A stretch of DNA of 64,000 nucleotides from Laetiporus sulphureus 93-53. Its lineage: Eukaryota; Basidiomycota; Agaricomycetes; Polyporales; Laetiporaceae. Location: contig NW_024468512.1 of the NCBI RefSeq assembly GCF_001632365.1, positions 267,162 to 331,161 of the forward strand. The letters are read 5' to 3'. The notes under the pieces are model-generated. The model saw only the letters and a program-made list of their open reading frames with translations, was not told the DNA's origin and did no database searches. Each line of letters starts with the position of its first letter. Within the stretch, counting starts at the first letter, position 1. A program made the translations under genes and the position numbers. Positions 24,970 through 36,664 of this stretch are shown here, one piece after another.

Positions 24970-25425
24970 GGCTATCTACCGAACGCATGTCCGCAAACTC
25001 GGGGCCTTATGGCAATCAATTCGATTGCAATCATTGCAACTTTCTGCTGGCATCCTGACTCTGAATGGGCCTTCTGTTTCCCATCCCCTCTCATGCGAAG
25101 CTGAGTGACGTTGCAATAACCTTCACAGAATCTCCATAAAAGCGAAGCCGCATAAATGCTGCGCGCAGAAGCATTGGTCACGTTGATCGCTACGGGCTTA
25201 CGCACGCGTGTGCCGTCCGCGCTGACCTCCAATTGTTATGGTTTGTACCGCAGCATGCTGATCAAGTTCGCGATTGTCCGCATTTGTACCCAGTGTTCGG
25301 CGATTGTATCATGTTTATTTTGCATGAACCTGATGTCCGCATCGATCTTAACCGCAGAGGAATGCGGCTCAGCTCACCCGTTGCGCATCATATTGTAATC
25401 GTGAAAGTGCAGCTCGACTAGCGGA
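24970..25425 (-). pseudogene. La-motif relic, copy C
   Basis: Broken minus-strand remains of the same gene family: VELHFHDYNM matches the start of the La motif, then a reading with AEHWVQMRTIANLISMLRY, then a stop, then QLEVSADGTRVRKP and ARSIYA, which match the linker before the RRM. The segment corresponding to LSWIADALRQS is missing, and the RRM is unrecognisable. Much more diverged than copies A and B. Confidence 0.6.
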
Positions 25426-25814
25426 CCTGGAATGACAGGAAGTGAGTTAGTCGAGATCATCCGGTCTACCACACCAAACATCTCCGTTTGATTCGCTTGC
25501 TCAGGAGATGATCATGCGAAAAGCGCTGTTCTAAATAGCATTTATCTTGACCTCGCTGCCTTGTTATTTGCTACATCCGTGACCTCATTTTAAACGGCTG
25601 ACGCAGCGGAGGCATCGTCGACGATCATTCCCCTGCCTCTAATAAGTTAGGACGAGCTCATGCTGCTAACAATAATCTTCGATAGCCTGATGAGCTTGGC
25701 AAAGGATTGGACTAAAACAAGCGGATGCCTTGCAAAGAGTGCGAGCGGTTGCGGTTGAAGCGGGCTTGCATTGCTGACGCGTAAATTTGTACGCGTGGGT
25801 ATCGTCCGAGCTAC

Positions 25815-27820
25815 GTCGACAATGTCAAAGGACAGGCGTGCAATGAGTCTGATCTGCACATGGGGATAACCAAGCAAGACTTCTGATCGACACGTAGACG
25901 AGGCTGCCGTTGAAACGCAGCCACAAGCTAAATCAAATTCGGACTTCTGCACTGGAGCCACCAGAGGCTTGTCAAGGAGCCACGTCGGCCAGATCGTATC
26001 CATACACCGAAAAAGTCGATTGTCGAGCACTAGTGTTGTTGACAGTACCAAAAAGACAACCGCATAAAACCACCGTCATGTCGGACTATATATTAGTATC
26101 GGTACTGACAACATTACCAACTATCGGTCGTTCCTTCAGCATTCACTAGGATGTATAGTATGTCCACCAACAAACACACAACCCCTACGTCGGCGCTATA
26201 TAACGTCATAGCATCTTCGTCAGGTTTGTCATCGCGGAGGATGTCTTCGGGCTCTGATGCATGCTTCTACTTTTCGCTGTTCGTAGTCTTCGCCTTCTTC
26301 GTGGTATGCAGTGCTATGTCGTCCTCGTCAGATTCATCGTCACCGAACTCAGACACCGGGTCCGCTGCACTCTTCCGCTTCTCGCCGCTCACGCCATGAT
26401 TTTCAGACCTAGAGTCGCAGATGCAGTCAGATCCATCAGGATTCCCCCTGTTCCATGTTGACCTTTGCGTCCGCCGCGGCAGCAGCATCGCTCTGATTTA
26501 TGTCTTGCGTCATCGAAGTGCCCGAATTTGCGGTCCTGCAGACAGTGGGTCACACGAAAAACATTGACAGAGACGGAAAGAGCAGATTTGGGGCCAGCGA
26601 TAGATTACCTGACGATGGTGCCTGCACTGCCTTTGATGCCAAGCTGTTGAACTTTCATGTTGCAGTACGCATCCCTGCACGATCGTAGTTAGAGTGCATG
26701 ATATGGTAGGAATGCTGACAGCGCACTTGGTCATGATAAGCAGTTCATGCCCGTTCCATGATGGCTTAGGGTCGGCGTTGAGAAAGGTCTCCACCGAACG
26801 AATGTCAGCGAATTCAACAAACACGGAGCCCTATCGATTGATCAGCTGGAGCCTTTCAAAACATCGGGTGTCGTCTTCACCTTGAAGCTTCCTGCTCTTC
26901 TCCTCATCTGAACCTTGTTGACCTTGCCGTACGCATTGAAGAATGCCCGTAATTCTTCAAGCATGCCTTTCACCTCTGTGCCAAACCCTTTCTACGCGAG
27001 CTTTAGTATTTCCGTAACGATTGGCAGGGTGCTACTCACAGCATAGATGCTACGATCGAGCTTATCATCTCGCCGAGCCTCTTTAATTCGGCGGACGTGT
27101 GTGCCGTTTGCATCCACCTCCAATTGCTTGCTTTGGCGAAGAGCGTCCGCGATCCAGCTCAGGCCATGTTGCTCGTACTGAAGCATGCGCGGAAACGATG
27201 CTATGGTCGCAATCGGGACCCAATGCTCCGGGCTAGCGTTATATTGAGCCCACATATACCTAGCAATATCATGAACTGTCGAGAAAAAAATGATACGTCG
27301 CACATCACTTACCTGTCATGCTGCAAATTCTGGTCTGAGAAGTAATATTCGACTAATGAAGTGAGAATTATATCTGGATTCTACGGGGTCAATTGACACA
27401 CCCTGTTGCATGGCTCCCAACATTTTCTCCTGCTACAAAGGATCTCAGTCAGTCCCATTTTCCAAAGCTCGGTCTGAACATTGACGATCCTGACTTCTGC
27501 AGTGGGTTTCCGATGGTATTTTGGGCAAGGAGGATGGGCTGCTGAAACAAGTGTATCGCGATTGTGTGGAAGACAGCTCGAGCGAGATTAGAGTGGATAT
27601 GATAGCTGGTTGTACTTGTTGACGCATTGTGTGCTTGTGTGGTTATGTGCGTCAACGCCCGCTGGTGCATATCCTGAACGCAATCCATCGGCAGACAGGA
27701 CAAGCAGGGCATCCAGTGTAAATTGAACATCAGTGTTATCGAAAGAGCCGCAGAAACAAACGTATAGTATCTCGCCTCCGCAAATTGCAGTCTTGGTATG
27801 TCGAATCGATTCATATGAAT
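25815..27820. repeat. segmental duplication copy B (about 2.0 kb)
   Basis: Direct-oriented partner of 21735-23745. The stretch equivalent to the RRM exons is nearly identical (for example the 180 bp around 26700-26880 versus 22620-22800), whereas the 5' flank and the C-terminal exon are more diverged. Confidence 0.75.
26289..27530 (-). pseudogene. La-type RNA-binding protein, copy B, C-terminus broken
   Basis: The La motif (VEYYFSDQNLQHDR, YMWAQYNAS, EHWVPIATIASF) and RRM (GSVFVEFADIRSVE) are conserved and the splice signals match copy A. In the last exon an indel shifts the frame and a TGA (26436-26438) ends the protein about 36 residues in; the old reading reappears in another frame (GEKRKSAADP, KKAKTTNSEK) and is again stopped by TAG where copy A has CGA. 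The product would keep La motif and RRM but lose the charged tail and nuclear signals. It could be a pseudogene or a truncated paralogue still under selection. Confidence 0.65.
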
Positions 27821-27938
27821 AGTCAGAAAGCACGATGATCCAAAACCAATACATCAAAGCGCGGAATCATGGAACCGTGGACTGTTGAACGCAGCACAAT
27901 GCATGGATGAACGCACAGCATGAACCCAGACAACCTCC

Positions 27939-28779
27939 CTAGTCAAAATGCATCCAATGTCCCTTCACGCCCAGTCGGCACTTCTCGCAATCCGCCCTTG
28001 GGCCCATCGTGAACTTCTGTTTGCGCGCCATGTGTGCTGCCTCTCGCGGGTCCTGGCAGTGGTGGCTGGGAGCGAGATGTGATGGCGCGGCTAACGCTGC
28101 CGAGATGGATGAAGCATGCGGGTGAAAGCTCGGTGCTATCACAGGTGTAGGCGTGATGGAATGAGGCGGAAGTTCGGGTTGGCATGATGATACGCTCGTT
28201 GGTCGGGGAGGTTCTGAGAGAGCGTCTATACCATGCCGTAGGCGTGGCGGTGAGCAAGCCATCGCCACGTCTTCGTCCGCCTTGCATAGCCGCGTAAGTC
28301 AAGTTGCAAGGAGGTACAAGTAAAAATGGAACGCACCAGTGGAAAGTCTTGTAGTCCGCCACCATCAACTCTTGCAACAGTCCTCGAGTCTTCTTCAACA
28401 GAACTACGCAGTGGACCATGACCCGGCGGCAACATCGGGCTCGCAATCCGCAGACCGCGCGTCTGCGCCACCCAATCCTCGCTCACATGCGGGTATCGTG
28501 CAATGGGTATCGCAATGGACACGTCGTCGCCCACCAACGGCCGTTTCTGACATGCGACAAAGTGGCCCCAATAAGCGCCCACAGTCACAGAGAGTCTCGC
28601 AGGGAAGAAATGACACAGAAAGAGAATTTACTCACTGCAGGTCGGTCATATGCACTCGGAGACACGGGAGAACGTGCTCTTTTGGTGGAGGTCGATGTGA
28701 CTAGGGCGGCAGACGCGGCCCCCATCGAGCGCGACGCTCGCAGCGCACCCGCCGATACGGACATGTCGATCTCCATCAT
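27939..28779 (-). CDS. orphan protein with C-terminal Cys2-His2-like tail
   Basis: Exons (minus strand): 28779-28636, 28546-28337 and 28280-27939, 231 aa, all junctions phase 0 with consensus donors (GTGAGT, GTGCGT). A Ser/Ala-rich head ends in TKRARSPVSPS. The middle has KRPLVGDDVSIAIPIARYPH and ADEDVAMA. After a Pro/His-rich stretch the last 30 residues read MARKQKFTMGPRADCEKC, then RLGVKGHWMHFD: a C-x2-C-x6-H-x2-H arrangement that could bind one zinc ion. I recognise no named family. The sharp contrast between a disordered body and this compact, basic tail suggests the tail is the conserved interaction or nucleic-acid-binding part (inference). Confidence 0.7.
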
Positions 28780-29301
28780 TCCTAGACACGCTAGGATATA
28801 TCCTTAGTCTGGTGCGGTCGACGGCGAGGTTTTCCACTGCGGTCGGTCAGTGGGACAGTTGGAGGAGTAGGGGGAGTGCATGTCGAGCGAGCGGGCATAT
28901 CAAGTCGCAAGCGCCCGAGTGGCAATAGAATTCATTGTGGCCCATTTTCAGCGCAAGGACTATTCCGAACATCGTCCCCAGCATATATGCTCTTGCACAA
29001 TAATGGATAGAATTAGCTGGCAGGAAATTACTCGAGGTCAACATGCATTCGAAAGCAGTTCGTCGACGACAACAGTTCTACTTCTACACTTTTCTACATT
29101 TACTGCAAACACGATACCAGCACAACATTATCCGAGAGTCAGTAACAGCTCAGCGACACGCAGACGAGGTTCATAGAGGAGGATATACAAACACCTGGTA
29201 TACAACAGCGTCTTACCAATTTCCTTGAAGTCCATAGCCGCTCCCGCCAGCGCGGCTTGTCGATACCAACTTCCATTCTGACCTTGGTCGTGCAATCTTT
29301 C
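28780..29301. other. intergenic region
   Basis: Between the starts of the orphan gene and the stop of trehalose phosphorylase. No coding signal seen. Confidence 0.5.
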
Positions 29302-32214
29302 TCATCCCTGCACGTGGATGTGTCCCCTTGGAAGTCTCGGCTCCCCAGGCTCGTACGGCTCGCCCGTCTCTTCGCGCATCATATCATTCACCCATGCGCC
29401 CTTCGGCTGGAGCTTCACGCCCCTGCTGCAATACATCACCGCAAGGTACATCCACGCCGCCGCATTGCCGACCGTGCCGACCTCATCGCTGACGTGGGTC
29501 CGAGCATACTCGGACATCTCCTCGTACAGGTCCTCGTTCGTAATCAGGTCGAACATATGCTTCGCCACGGCCTCGTTGTCGCCTGCGTCGCATAGGAATC
29601 CACTCTTGCCGTGCTCGATCTGCAGAGGGATACCGCCCGTGCGGCTCGCGATTACCGGCTTGCCCGCATGCAGTGCCTCAGATACCTTGACCTCGAAGCC
29701 CTCACGCGTGGACAGTTGCAATGCCACTCGAGAGTTTGCCATCAATACATTGAGCACTGCCAAGGAATTAGCACTCATGACGATCGTGAGAACAGAATTC
29801 TAGCTTACACTGATCACTCGGCGGGCACCGCATCACGATCATATCCTGCTCGTATTCCTTGTACGGACCAGTAACGAGCGCGATAATTTGATCGTAGATG
29901 ATGCTCGCATCCGGGTCGTCCACTGCACCATGCCCGCAAACCAGCAGCTGTGGCGGATCCTCGTTAGGTGCGTTGCTCTTCATCATCCTGCGGAAACGCG
30001 CATACGAGTCGATGACGTTCGGGATGCCCTTACTCGGGTCGAATCGTGCGATCTGCACCACGTAGTCGCGCACAGGCCACAATAACTCGTGCATCTTCTC
30101 ACGCGCGCACAGCTGGCGGAACTCGCCCATATAATACTGCGTGTCCCACGGGTGCAGGTGCTTGTTCAGTCCATCGAGCCTGCGCGTTCACCGTCCATTC
30201 AGTGCCTGTCATTCCTTCCTGCCAACGTGAGAGAGCACACACCAATCCGTTGCAGCACCAAGCAGTGCCAGCTTCTCCAGCGGCACATCCGTGGGCACGA
30301 ACTTGTTCACAGGGTGGCTGATGAACATATCTGCATACTGGATGTTGTTCCAGAGGTACTTCCACACCTCCTCTTGCGGGGAACCCGCGACGCTGACGAG
30401 GTCACTCCGAATCTCAATATGCGACCGATAGACGATAGGCATGTCCGGACGAACGCGCTTGATCAGCGGAATGAGACCAGGCATTTGCGGGTCATCTACT
30501 GCAGAACTTAGTATCTGACTCTGCCAAATTATGATAATTTCGCGCACCAATGAACGCAATATCTACACCACCCTTGGCCAAAGGACCACCCTCAGCCGTC
30601 CAGCGCAGACCGTTCTTGAGAATCCATGCATCAAAGTTCTCCTTTTGATCTTGTGTAAGGCGAAGAGACGGGTCCGCAACACCTTGCAGGATATTGTGGT
30701 TGTTCTTCGTCGTACGGAAGACCGACGGCGACGGATTCGGCACATACCTGTCGAAAACAGGCAGTTAAATCAGCAGGGATGTCAATTACGGAGTTACCCA
30801 GCCACGAGGGGCGACGAAGCACAGCCGATCAGGGCTCAATGCGACGATCCATGGACGGAACTTACCATGCTGCGTCTACATCCAGCGCTTGGAAGAAACG
30901 GATGAGCGCGTGACGCATCTACAAGGCGGGGAAGCGTTCTCAGCACTCCATTCTTGACATATCATGACAGCCGAGAGAATGGCCTCCCAATGGAACACTC
31001 ACGAGTGCAACCCCTCCTGAGAAGTTTCAACCAAAATCGTGGGCACCGCGTCAGCACGTTCGTCCAAGCATCCGAGATGAATTGCAGTTTTCGCGATACG
31101 AGTCGCACAGCAGGAACCAAGGCCAAAAGGGAACAAGGACAGGAGTCAGTTTCCGCACGAAGAAGCGTCTCGGAAGGCATGGACCACTCTCGCCCCCCAC
31201 ACCATGTGGACAAAACACTCACCGCCTTGTGGGGTAGACGAAAAGAACGCAAACCTAATCTTCTTCTCCCGGAGCTCGTCTGCGAGCTTGATCACCGCAT
31301 TCCACGTGCCCTTATGCACCGTTTTGCGATATTCGTCGAGATCGTCAATGAGATGTATCTTTCCACCTGAATCGACTGCAACCTGGTTGCGGGGCGCGAT
31401 GCTCAAACGCGGGTTGTTACCGGGTCCGAAGTACATGATGCACTTGCGCGCGGCACTGTCGGCCTGTTCATCGACAGTGCGCGGGATCGGGAGGCGTTGC
31501 TGCGCACCAGTCGTAAGCTTACTCTGGTCCTGTAACTGAGACGCGTCGACGTAGACGGTGGGCGTCTCAGCGCCCGACGGCACATAGGAACCAGTGGTGG
31601 ATGAAATGCGATGCTTGACGTTGGGGCGGGTGATGGAATCAGTATGGTAAGGCTTGATGTTGAACACGATAGGAACGATGTCCATCTCAAGCCAGAGACG
31701 CGTACAAAGGTTGGGCGCCTAGATGGAGGAGACACGCGACCGCGGATCTTTCTTGAGCGACGGGGCGTAGGAACTTGGCGCGATCACGCACCTCGCGGAG
31801 CAAGCTGAGGGTGACACCAGCACCAAGGAACTTGCAGAGGTGCTCGTTGGAGAACTTCCGAAGCGTATCGAGGACGTGTTTCTCGATGGCGACCGACTGT
31901 TTTTCGGGGTCGGTAGCATCATAGGGTACGACCGAGGACGCAAAGTCGGTGCAGTAGACCGAATCGTGGATCGATATTGCAACCTCGAATGCGGTGTTGT
32001 CGTTGATGATCGTGCCGGCTATACCGGCCCACATGGGCTGGCAGACGGTGAATTAGCATACGGGCGGACCCAGCGTAGGTCAACAATTATACGGGCTACT
32101 CACGGTGAGACTGGTGAATCCAGGGACATTGGGTCTGTTGGGCGTCACAACGCTGGAGAGCCTGCGACGAGTAGCGACCGAAGGCTTGGAGGTGAACGAA
32201 TGAGGAGGAGCCAT
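29302..32214 (-). CDS. trehalose phosphorylase (GT4-type, retaining)
   Basis: Nine exons (minus strand): 32214-32104, 32037-31792, 31718-31223, 31016-31003, 30918-30866, 30747-30548, 30498-30243, 30179-29809 and 29756-29302. This gives 733 aa, essentially the length of characterised mushroom enzymes such as that of Grifola frondosa. It reversibly splits trehalose with phosphate to glucose and alpha-glucose 1-phosphate in the cytosol, feeding reserve sugar into metabolism. Family blocks: PMWAGIAGTIINDNTAFEV, CIMYFGPGNNPRLSI, VPNPSPSVFRTTKNNHNILQ, DDPQMPGLIPLIKRVRP, QIARFDPSKGIPNVIDSY and the E-x7-E motif in STREGFEVKVSEALHAGKP. Exon 4 is only 14 nt (GGVAL) and lies behind a 206-nt intron, long for this locus; both junctions are in phase and restore the conserved reading into MRHALIRFFQALD. 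Confidence 0.94.
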
Positions 32215-32263
32215 GATGTGCAAACGAGAAGAATGGCGGAATCAAGAGTGGTGAGGAGCAGAT

Positions 32264-32271
32264 TATATATA
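32264..32271 (-). promoter_or_regulatory. TATA box of trehalose phosphorylase
   Basis: TATATATA, 50 nt upstream of the start codon at 32214 and in the correct orientation for the minus-strand gene. Confidence 0.6.
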
Positions 32272-33167
32272 TTGTGCGGAGGAAAAGACCGCCCGCGCGG
32301 GATAGTGCGAAGGCGCGCGTCTGGGACGGCGAGCGTGAGTGGCTGAATGGGGAAGCTTATGTCACGCGACGTCACAGGCCCGGCCGGCTCCACGCCCTTC
32401 CAGGCCTCCCGAGCTGCCGGCGACTCACCGAGCCCCGGCCGCCACGCGCCGGCTGCGCTGCCGACGTCGGAGCATGCGCGGCCACTTCCGAATGCGTCTG
32501 CGCCGCCATGCCGCGCCACAGCAGGCCACCGTCCCACTCATCTGCGCTCGACTATCGCACATCCAGGCGCATATATTAAGCTCCCCATCATCAGAACGCC
32601 CTGGACAGCAGGTGGCCGATGCCCTCGAAGCACAGGGCCGTCAGAGCGTGGGTGCATCTTACACAGCGATACGTGGTCTGCGGGACTAGACGTACAATGC
32701 AGAGCGAGCCTCCTCCGAGATGACCATTCCTGTGCTTCTCTTCGCAAATAATCGTGCCTGACACGTTGGGCTGATACGAGTGTCGAAAGCTGTTAGCCCA
32801 CAGCGGATTCACCGCGCTTCCAAGGTCAGCTGGGTACGTGTCGCCAGGATCGGCGGGGCTGAGCAGGGAACGATCGGGAAGGAACTGTGGCAGTAACGGG
32901 AGAAGACAGTAGATGATCCCAGACTGCAGAATTCCGCATCAAAGCTGAGGGACCGAAGAAGCAAATGGCATGGATATGTAGCAACTTGAGAAACCGACTG
33001 TCCACCGAGCACAAGGGGAGACTCGGAAGAGCGAGCGGGCGCGTGACATCAGAACGCGTCGCGTCACGCGCTGTCACGCGTCTCATTACGCCGCGTTGGT
33101 CTGACCCCCGCGCTCATCGCCACCGCCATCGCTGTCACTATCGTCGACGACTGCCTCGTGCATCCTG
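32272..33167. other. divergent intergenic region
   Basis: Promoter space between trehalose phosphorylase (minus) and the EI24-like gene (plus). Overlapping GC-rich frames at 32274-32751 look like chance frames; no splice-supported gene is seen. Confidence 0.5.
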
Positions 33168-34961
33168 ATGTCGAGGCCGTCATACCTGTCTCATCAGACG
33201 GGCATGGGGTATAGCTACTATCCGGTTCCAGCCCCGACACCGCCAAGTTTTGTGGCTTCGCATGCATCGTACTCCGGCTTCCTCTCGCTGCAAGATACAG
33301 CAAGAATCCACCTCGCCTGCGCGGGCCGCGGCCTATTTGATGCTTTCCGATGGGACATTGTCTTCCGGCTTGTTGCCAGGTACGCATACCTTCATCTGCA
33401 TCAATCCGCTTGTGCGCTGAACAAACGAGCACCAGCGACCCGGAGATCCGCACGAACGTGCTCAAGTCTCTTCTCCTTAATACGTTCTCGCTTGCATTTA
33501 TCTATGCGCTTGACCTACTCCTCTTCCCGCTTACATCCCAAGGCGAGCGCTGGCTCCATCGTAACGTTGGTTGGGCGTACCAGGTGCTTTGGCTGCTTCC
33601 CGTTGTGGGAGTGTCGCTATATCTGAATGTGAGCATCCCGTTGTCTTCTTAACATACTATGGGTCAGCTGGGATGTTATCGGAATGTAACGCGTTGCTCG
33701 AATGACACGTAGAGAAGAGGGAAATTGTGCGGACATGCACAATGCCGCTCTGCAGTAACATTCTCATTGAGTGGACATCAGCATGGGCTGGACATGAGAC
33801 CTAACGGCGGCGGATCATCTCTCACTCTTTCAACCCTCTCCCTTCTCTGATCGTCTTCCTTTCTCATCTCGTTCCCACTGACACATCCCATACAGAGTAC
33901 CTGGTGCACCCTCATTGCCAATCGAGCCTTCACCCTCCAACACGGTCCCCGCGCGGGCGCCTCCCCACCCGCGAGCTACGCCGGGCTACTCAACGCGCTC
34001 ACAAAGTCCGCATACAGCGGGACCATGGTCCTCTCCTCTCTTCTCGTCTCCTTCGCGCTCGGCCGTGTCCCGCGTGCAGGTCCCATTGCCGCCTTTGTGT
34101 TCCTGTGCTGGGTCGATGCGTGAGTGGGTACTGTCTCGGTGAATGTATTCTATGGGCGGCGCTGATCTGGTTGTGCGGCAGATATTATTGCTTTGAGTGA
34201 GTTTCGTGTGCGGTGCGCTTTCGGAGTTTGAAGAGGGTGACTGAGTCGGTATGTAGGCATGTGTGGATCGTGAGGGGCTTATCGCTCTCGCAACGAGTGA
34301 GGCACCTGGAGGAGCGATGGGCGTATTACTTTGCTTTCGGTGCGCCTGCGAACCTCGTATATCTCAAGACGCTCAGGCTGACGCCAATTAGGCCTGCCAT
34401 CTGCCGCACTTTGCATGTGGGGCAGCAGCCTCGCCAATGCCGCGCTCTTCGCCCTCGTCTTTCCCGTCGTATGTTTCCCGCATCCTTCTTCTCCATTCCA
34501 TTATCAAGAAATGTTCATAATGTATTATCATTCAGTACATCATTATGGCAATGCACGCTCACCCTGTCCCACTCGACCCATACAACCCCACGCTATCCTC
34601 CCTCTCCCTCTCTGCAGACGACGCTGAGACCCGTTACCCGCATCCGCGCGTCCCCGTCCGCCTGCCCATCTTCGCGCCCGTGCTGCGGCTCAACGACTTG
34701 TTCGTGCGTGCGTCGAGCTGGACGGGGAGCAGTCCGCCACCTGGGTTCTCTTCCGGTACGAGTGGGTATGGATACGGGTATAACTTCGGACGTTGGGAGT
34801 CAGAGCAGTTTCGTACGGAGAGCGCGGAGAGTATCGAGGAGGGCGGACGGGTGGCCGTCGAGCTGGGGCCTGTGTCGGGCGTAGGGATTGGAATGGGAGT
34901 GGATACGGGGAGGACAAGAATGAGGGCGGGCAAAGGCGCGAGCAGGCGGAAGTTCGACTAG
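33168..34961 (+). CDS. EI24: EI24/EPG-4-like multi-pass membrane protein
   Basis: Seven exons: 33168-33379, 33436-33628, 33896-34119, 34182-34196, 34257-34339, 34392-34468 and 34536-34961, 409 aa. The family reading runs through the junctions: GLFDAFRWDIVFRLV, TNVLKSLLLNTFSLAFIYAL, AYSGTMVLSSLLVSFALG, AFVFLCWVDA then YYCFE, RHLEERWAYYFAFGLPSA and CMWGSSLANAALFALVFPVY. There are about six hydrophobic segments and a Gly/Ser-rich, disordered C-terminus. EI24/EPG-4 is an ER membrane protein that in animals acts in autophagosome maturation; the role in fungi is inferred. Exon 4 is only 15 nt and intron 2 is long (267 nt). Confidence 0.88.
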
Positions 34962-35079
34962 GGTGGCGCTTCCCATCATAAGCCTGACGACATAGGGAGT
35001 CGATTATGTCTTGTCATGTGGCTCTGTACATGTATTATAAGATATCAATATACATATATGCACTTGTACAAAGGCACAT

Positions 35080-36202
35080 TCAACCAAAGCCGGCCCACTC
35101 GATGGAAAAATATGACACTTCCTGCTTCTCGTCCTCCCATCCGCACAAGAGGTGCGCCTTCTTCGTCGCAGTGCCCAGCCGTCCGTGCGCGACAATCTCC
35201 ATCGGCTTGATTGTCGCCAGTGGCGCGTCAATCACGGTAGCGACAAAGTGCGAGTGGTAACGCAACGGGTCGCCTACGCATTTTCATGAGCACCGCGCCA
35301 GATGATATGAGCAATGAAGACAGACGCACCAGGATAGACGAGAAAGTCCCCACCAAACTTGATCCCGCCACCCATGAAATAGCCCTTCTCCCACAGGTCT
35401 CTGAACACACCGCACTTTGCTCGCTCATGCAAGTCGGCAGGATAAGTCCACACTCCCGCCGCCCTTGCGTCCTCAATTGACGTATACGTGCACCCCTCGG
35501 TGTCATACCACTGAAGGGAGCTAGAGCTAGCAGGAAGGGTGATGGTATATGGCGGAGTCACATTGTTCGCAGCCGAATTCGGTGGTCGCTCTGTCATGAC
35601 AGCCTGATTTTGCGGAGCCGATGTCGACGCTAATATCGACGGGTCGACAATATCTTCCCCTTCAGCGAGCGCCTTCGCCTTGGCAGCAGCAGCCCGCCGC
35701 TCTTCCCGCTCTTTGCGCTTCCGCAAGGCGTCTTCCGACAGGACGTACTTGGCCGGCCTATCTTGCGCATCCTCCTCGGCTGCAGCAATTTGGAGTCTTG
35801 CGGATTCTGCACGCTCTTCATTCCATCCCTTGAGTGTTTCTATGGAGGGAGTGCGGTGGGCTGTCAGGTCATCAACGAGGACGGCTAATTCTGTGTGCAA
35901 ATGAGTCAGACGGACCACCGCCGGATGTGACAATGCACGCACGTTTCTCCACAAGGACGACCACCTCCTCCGGCATGAGAACTAGAGGGATGCCCAGGAA
36001 GACATTCTGTTGCGAGAGATGAGGCAAAGTCCCGGTCAGCACACCGCATATATGATGCTGCCCGCGGAGCACGGCTATGTCTGTTCTTCACCGCTAGTCA
36101 GCTGGAACGGATTCGTTCACGAGAATGCATACCGTCAATGTCCCAGGCATACGCCTTTCCGTTCGAGACGCGTAGGGGTATCCTGCGCCCGGGGTCGGCC
36201 AT
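35080..36202 (-). CDS. SEN34: tRNA-splicing endonuclease subunit Sen34
   Basis: Exons (minus strand): 36202-36133, 36080-35943, 35890-35330 and 35273-35080, 320 aa. The N-terminal fold block reads LTGTLPHLSQQNVFLGIPLV with LMPEEVV. The middle is an Arg/Glu/Ala-rich linker. The catalytic nuclease domain follows: LWEKGYFMGGGIKFGGDFLV, YPGDPLRYHSHFVATV and TKKAHLLC, supplying the Tyr/His/Lys triad of the tRNA-intron endonuclease family. Sen34 cuts the 3' splice site of intron-containing pre-tRNAs inside the Sen2-Sen15-Sen34-Sen54 complex. The junction at 35330/35273 is needed to restore the YPGDPLRYHSHF block. Introns are 52, 52 and 56 nt. Confidence 0.93.
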
Positions 36203-36664
36203 ATTCGCGCGAGGCAGGGGTGAGGAGTGATTTTGCGACGTGACAGACGAAAGGAGCAAGCGTCACGCTAGACGCGTTCTGTCACAGAGGCCACAACACG
36301 TGGCGTTGAATTTAGTAGAGTTCGCAACTCTTGATCACTGCTCAATGACTGCGCAAAGATCCTTCACTCAAAATCTGACATTGACTACAAGATGACACTG
36401 CTTGATGGCCTTTCTATGCGCAGCGAAGGTGAAGTTCAATCTCCTCCGCATGCAATATGGGCCACTAGGGTGGCACAACGCAGTGGGGCCACTGATAAGG
36501 ATGCCACCCCGGGCCACAATGCAGACGGGAAATATTTACCATGGCTGTGGTAGAATATAAACAGCACTATACTGCATTCTCCTCTCACACTGCTACCGCA
36601 TCCATCCGGCTGCCGTGAGCGACTTCTTCCTGCACTACACGCACTCTATCTCCGAACAGCGTAT
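36203..36664 (+). promoter_or_regulatory. divergent spacer with TATA box at 36556-36561
   Basis: Spacer between Sen34 (minus) and the F-box-like gene (plus). TATAAA at 36556 lies 109 nt before the ATG at 36665 in the right orientation. Nothing else is identified. Confidence 0.5.

Noticed and set aside
32274..32751. Overlapping GC-rich plus-strand frames of 100-134 codons.
   Set aside because: Three frames are open at once, which is expected for GC-rich promoter DNA; none has a motif.
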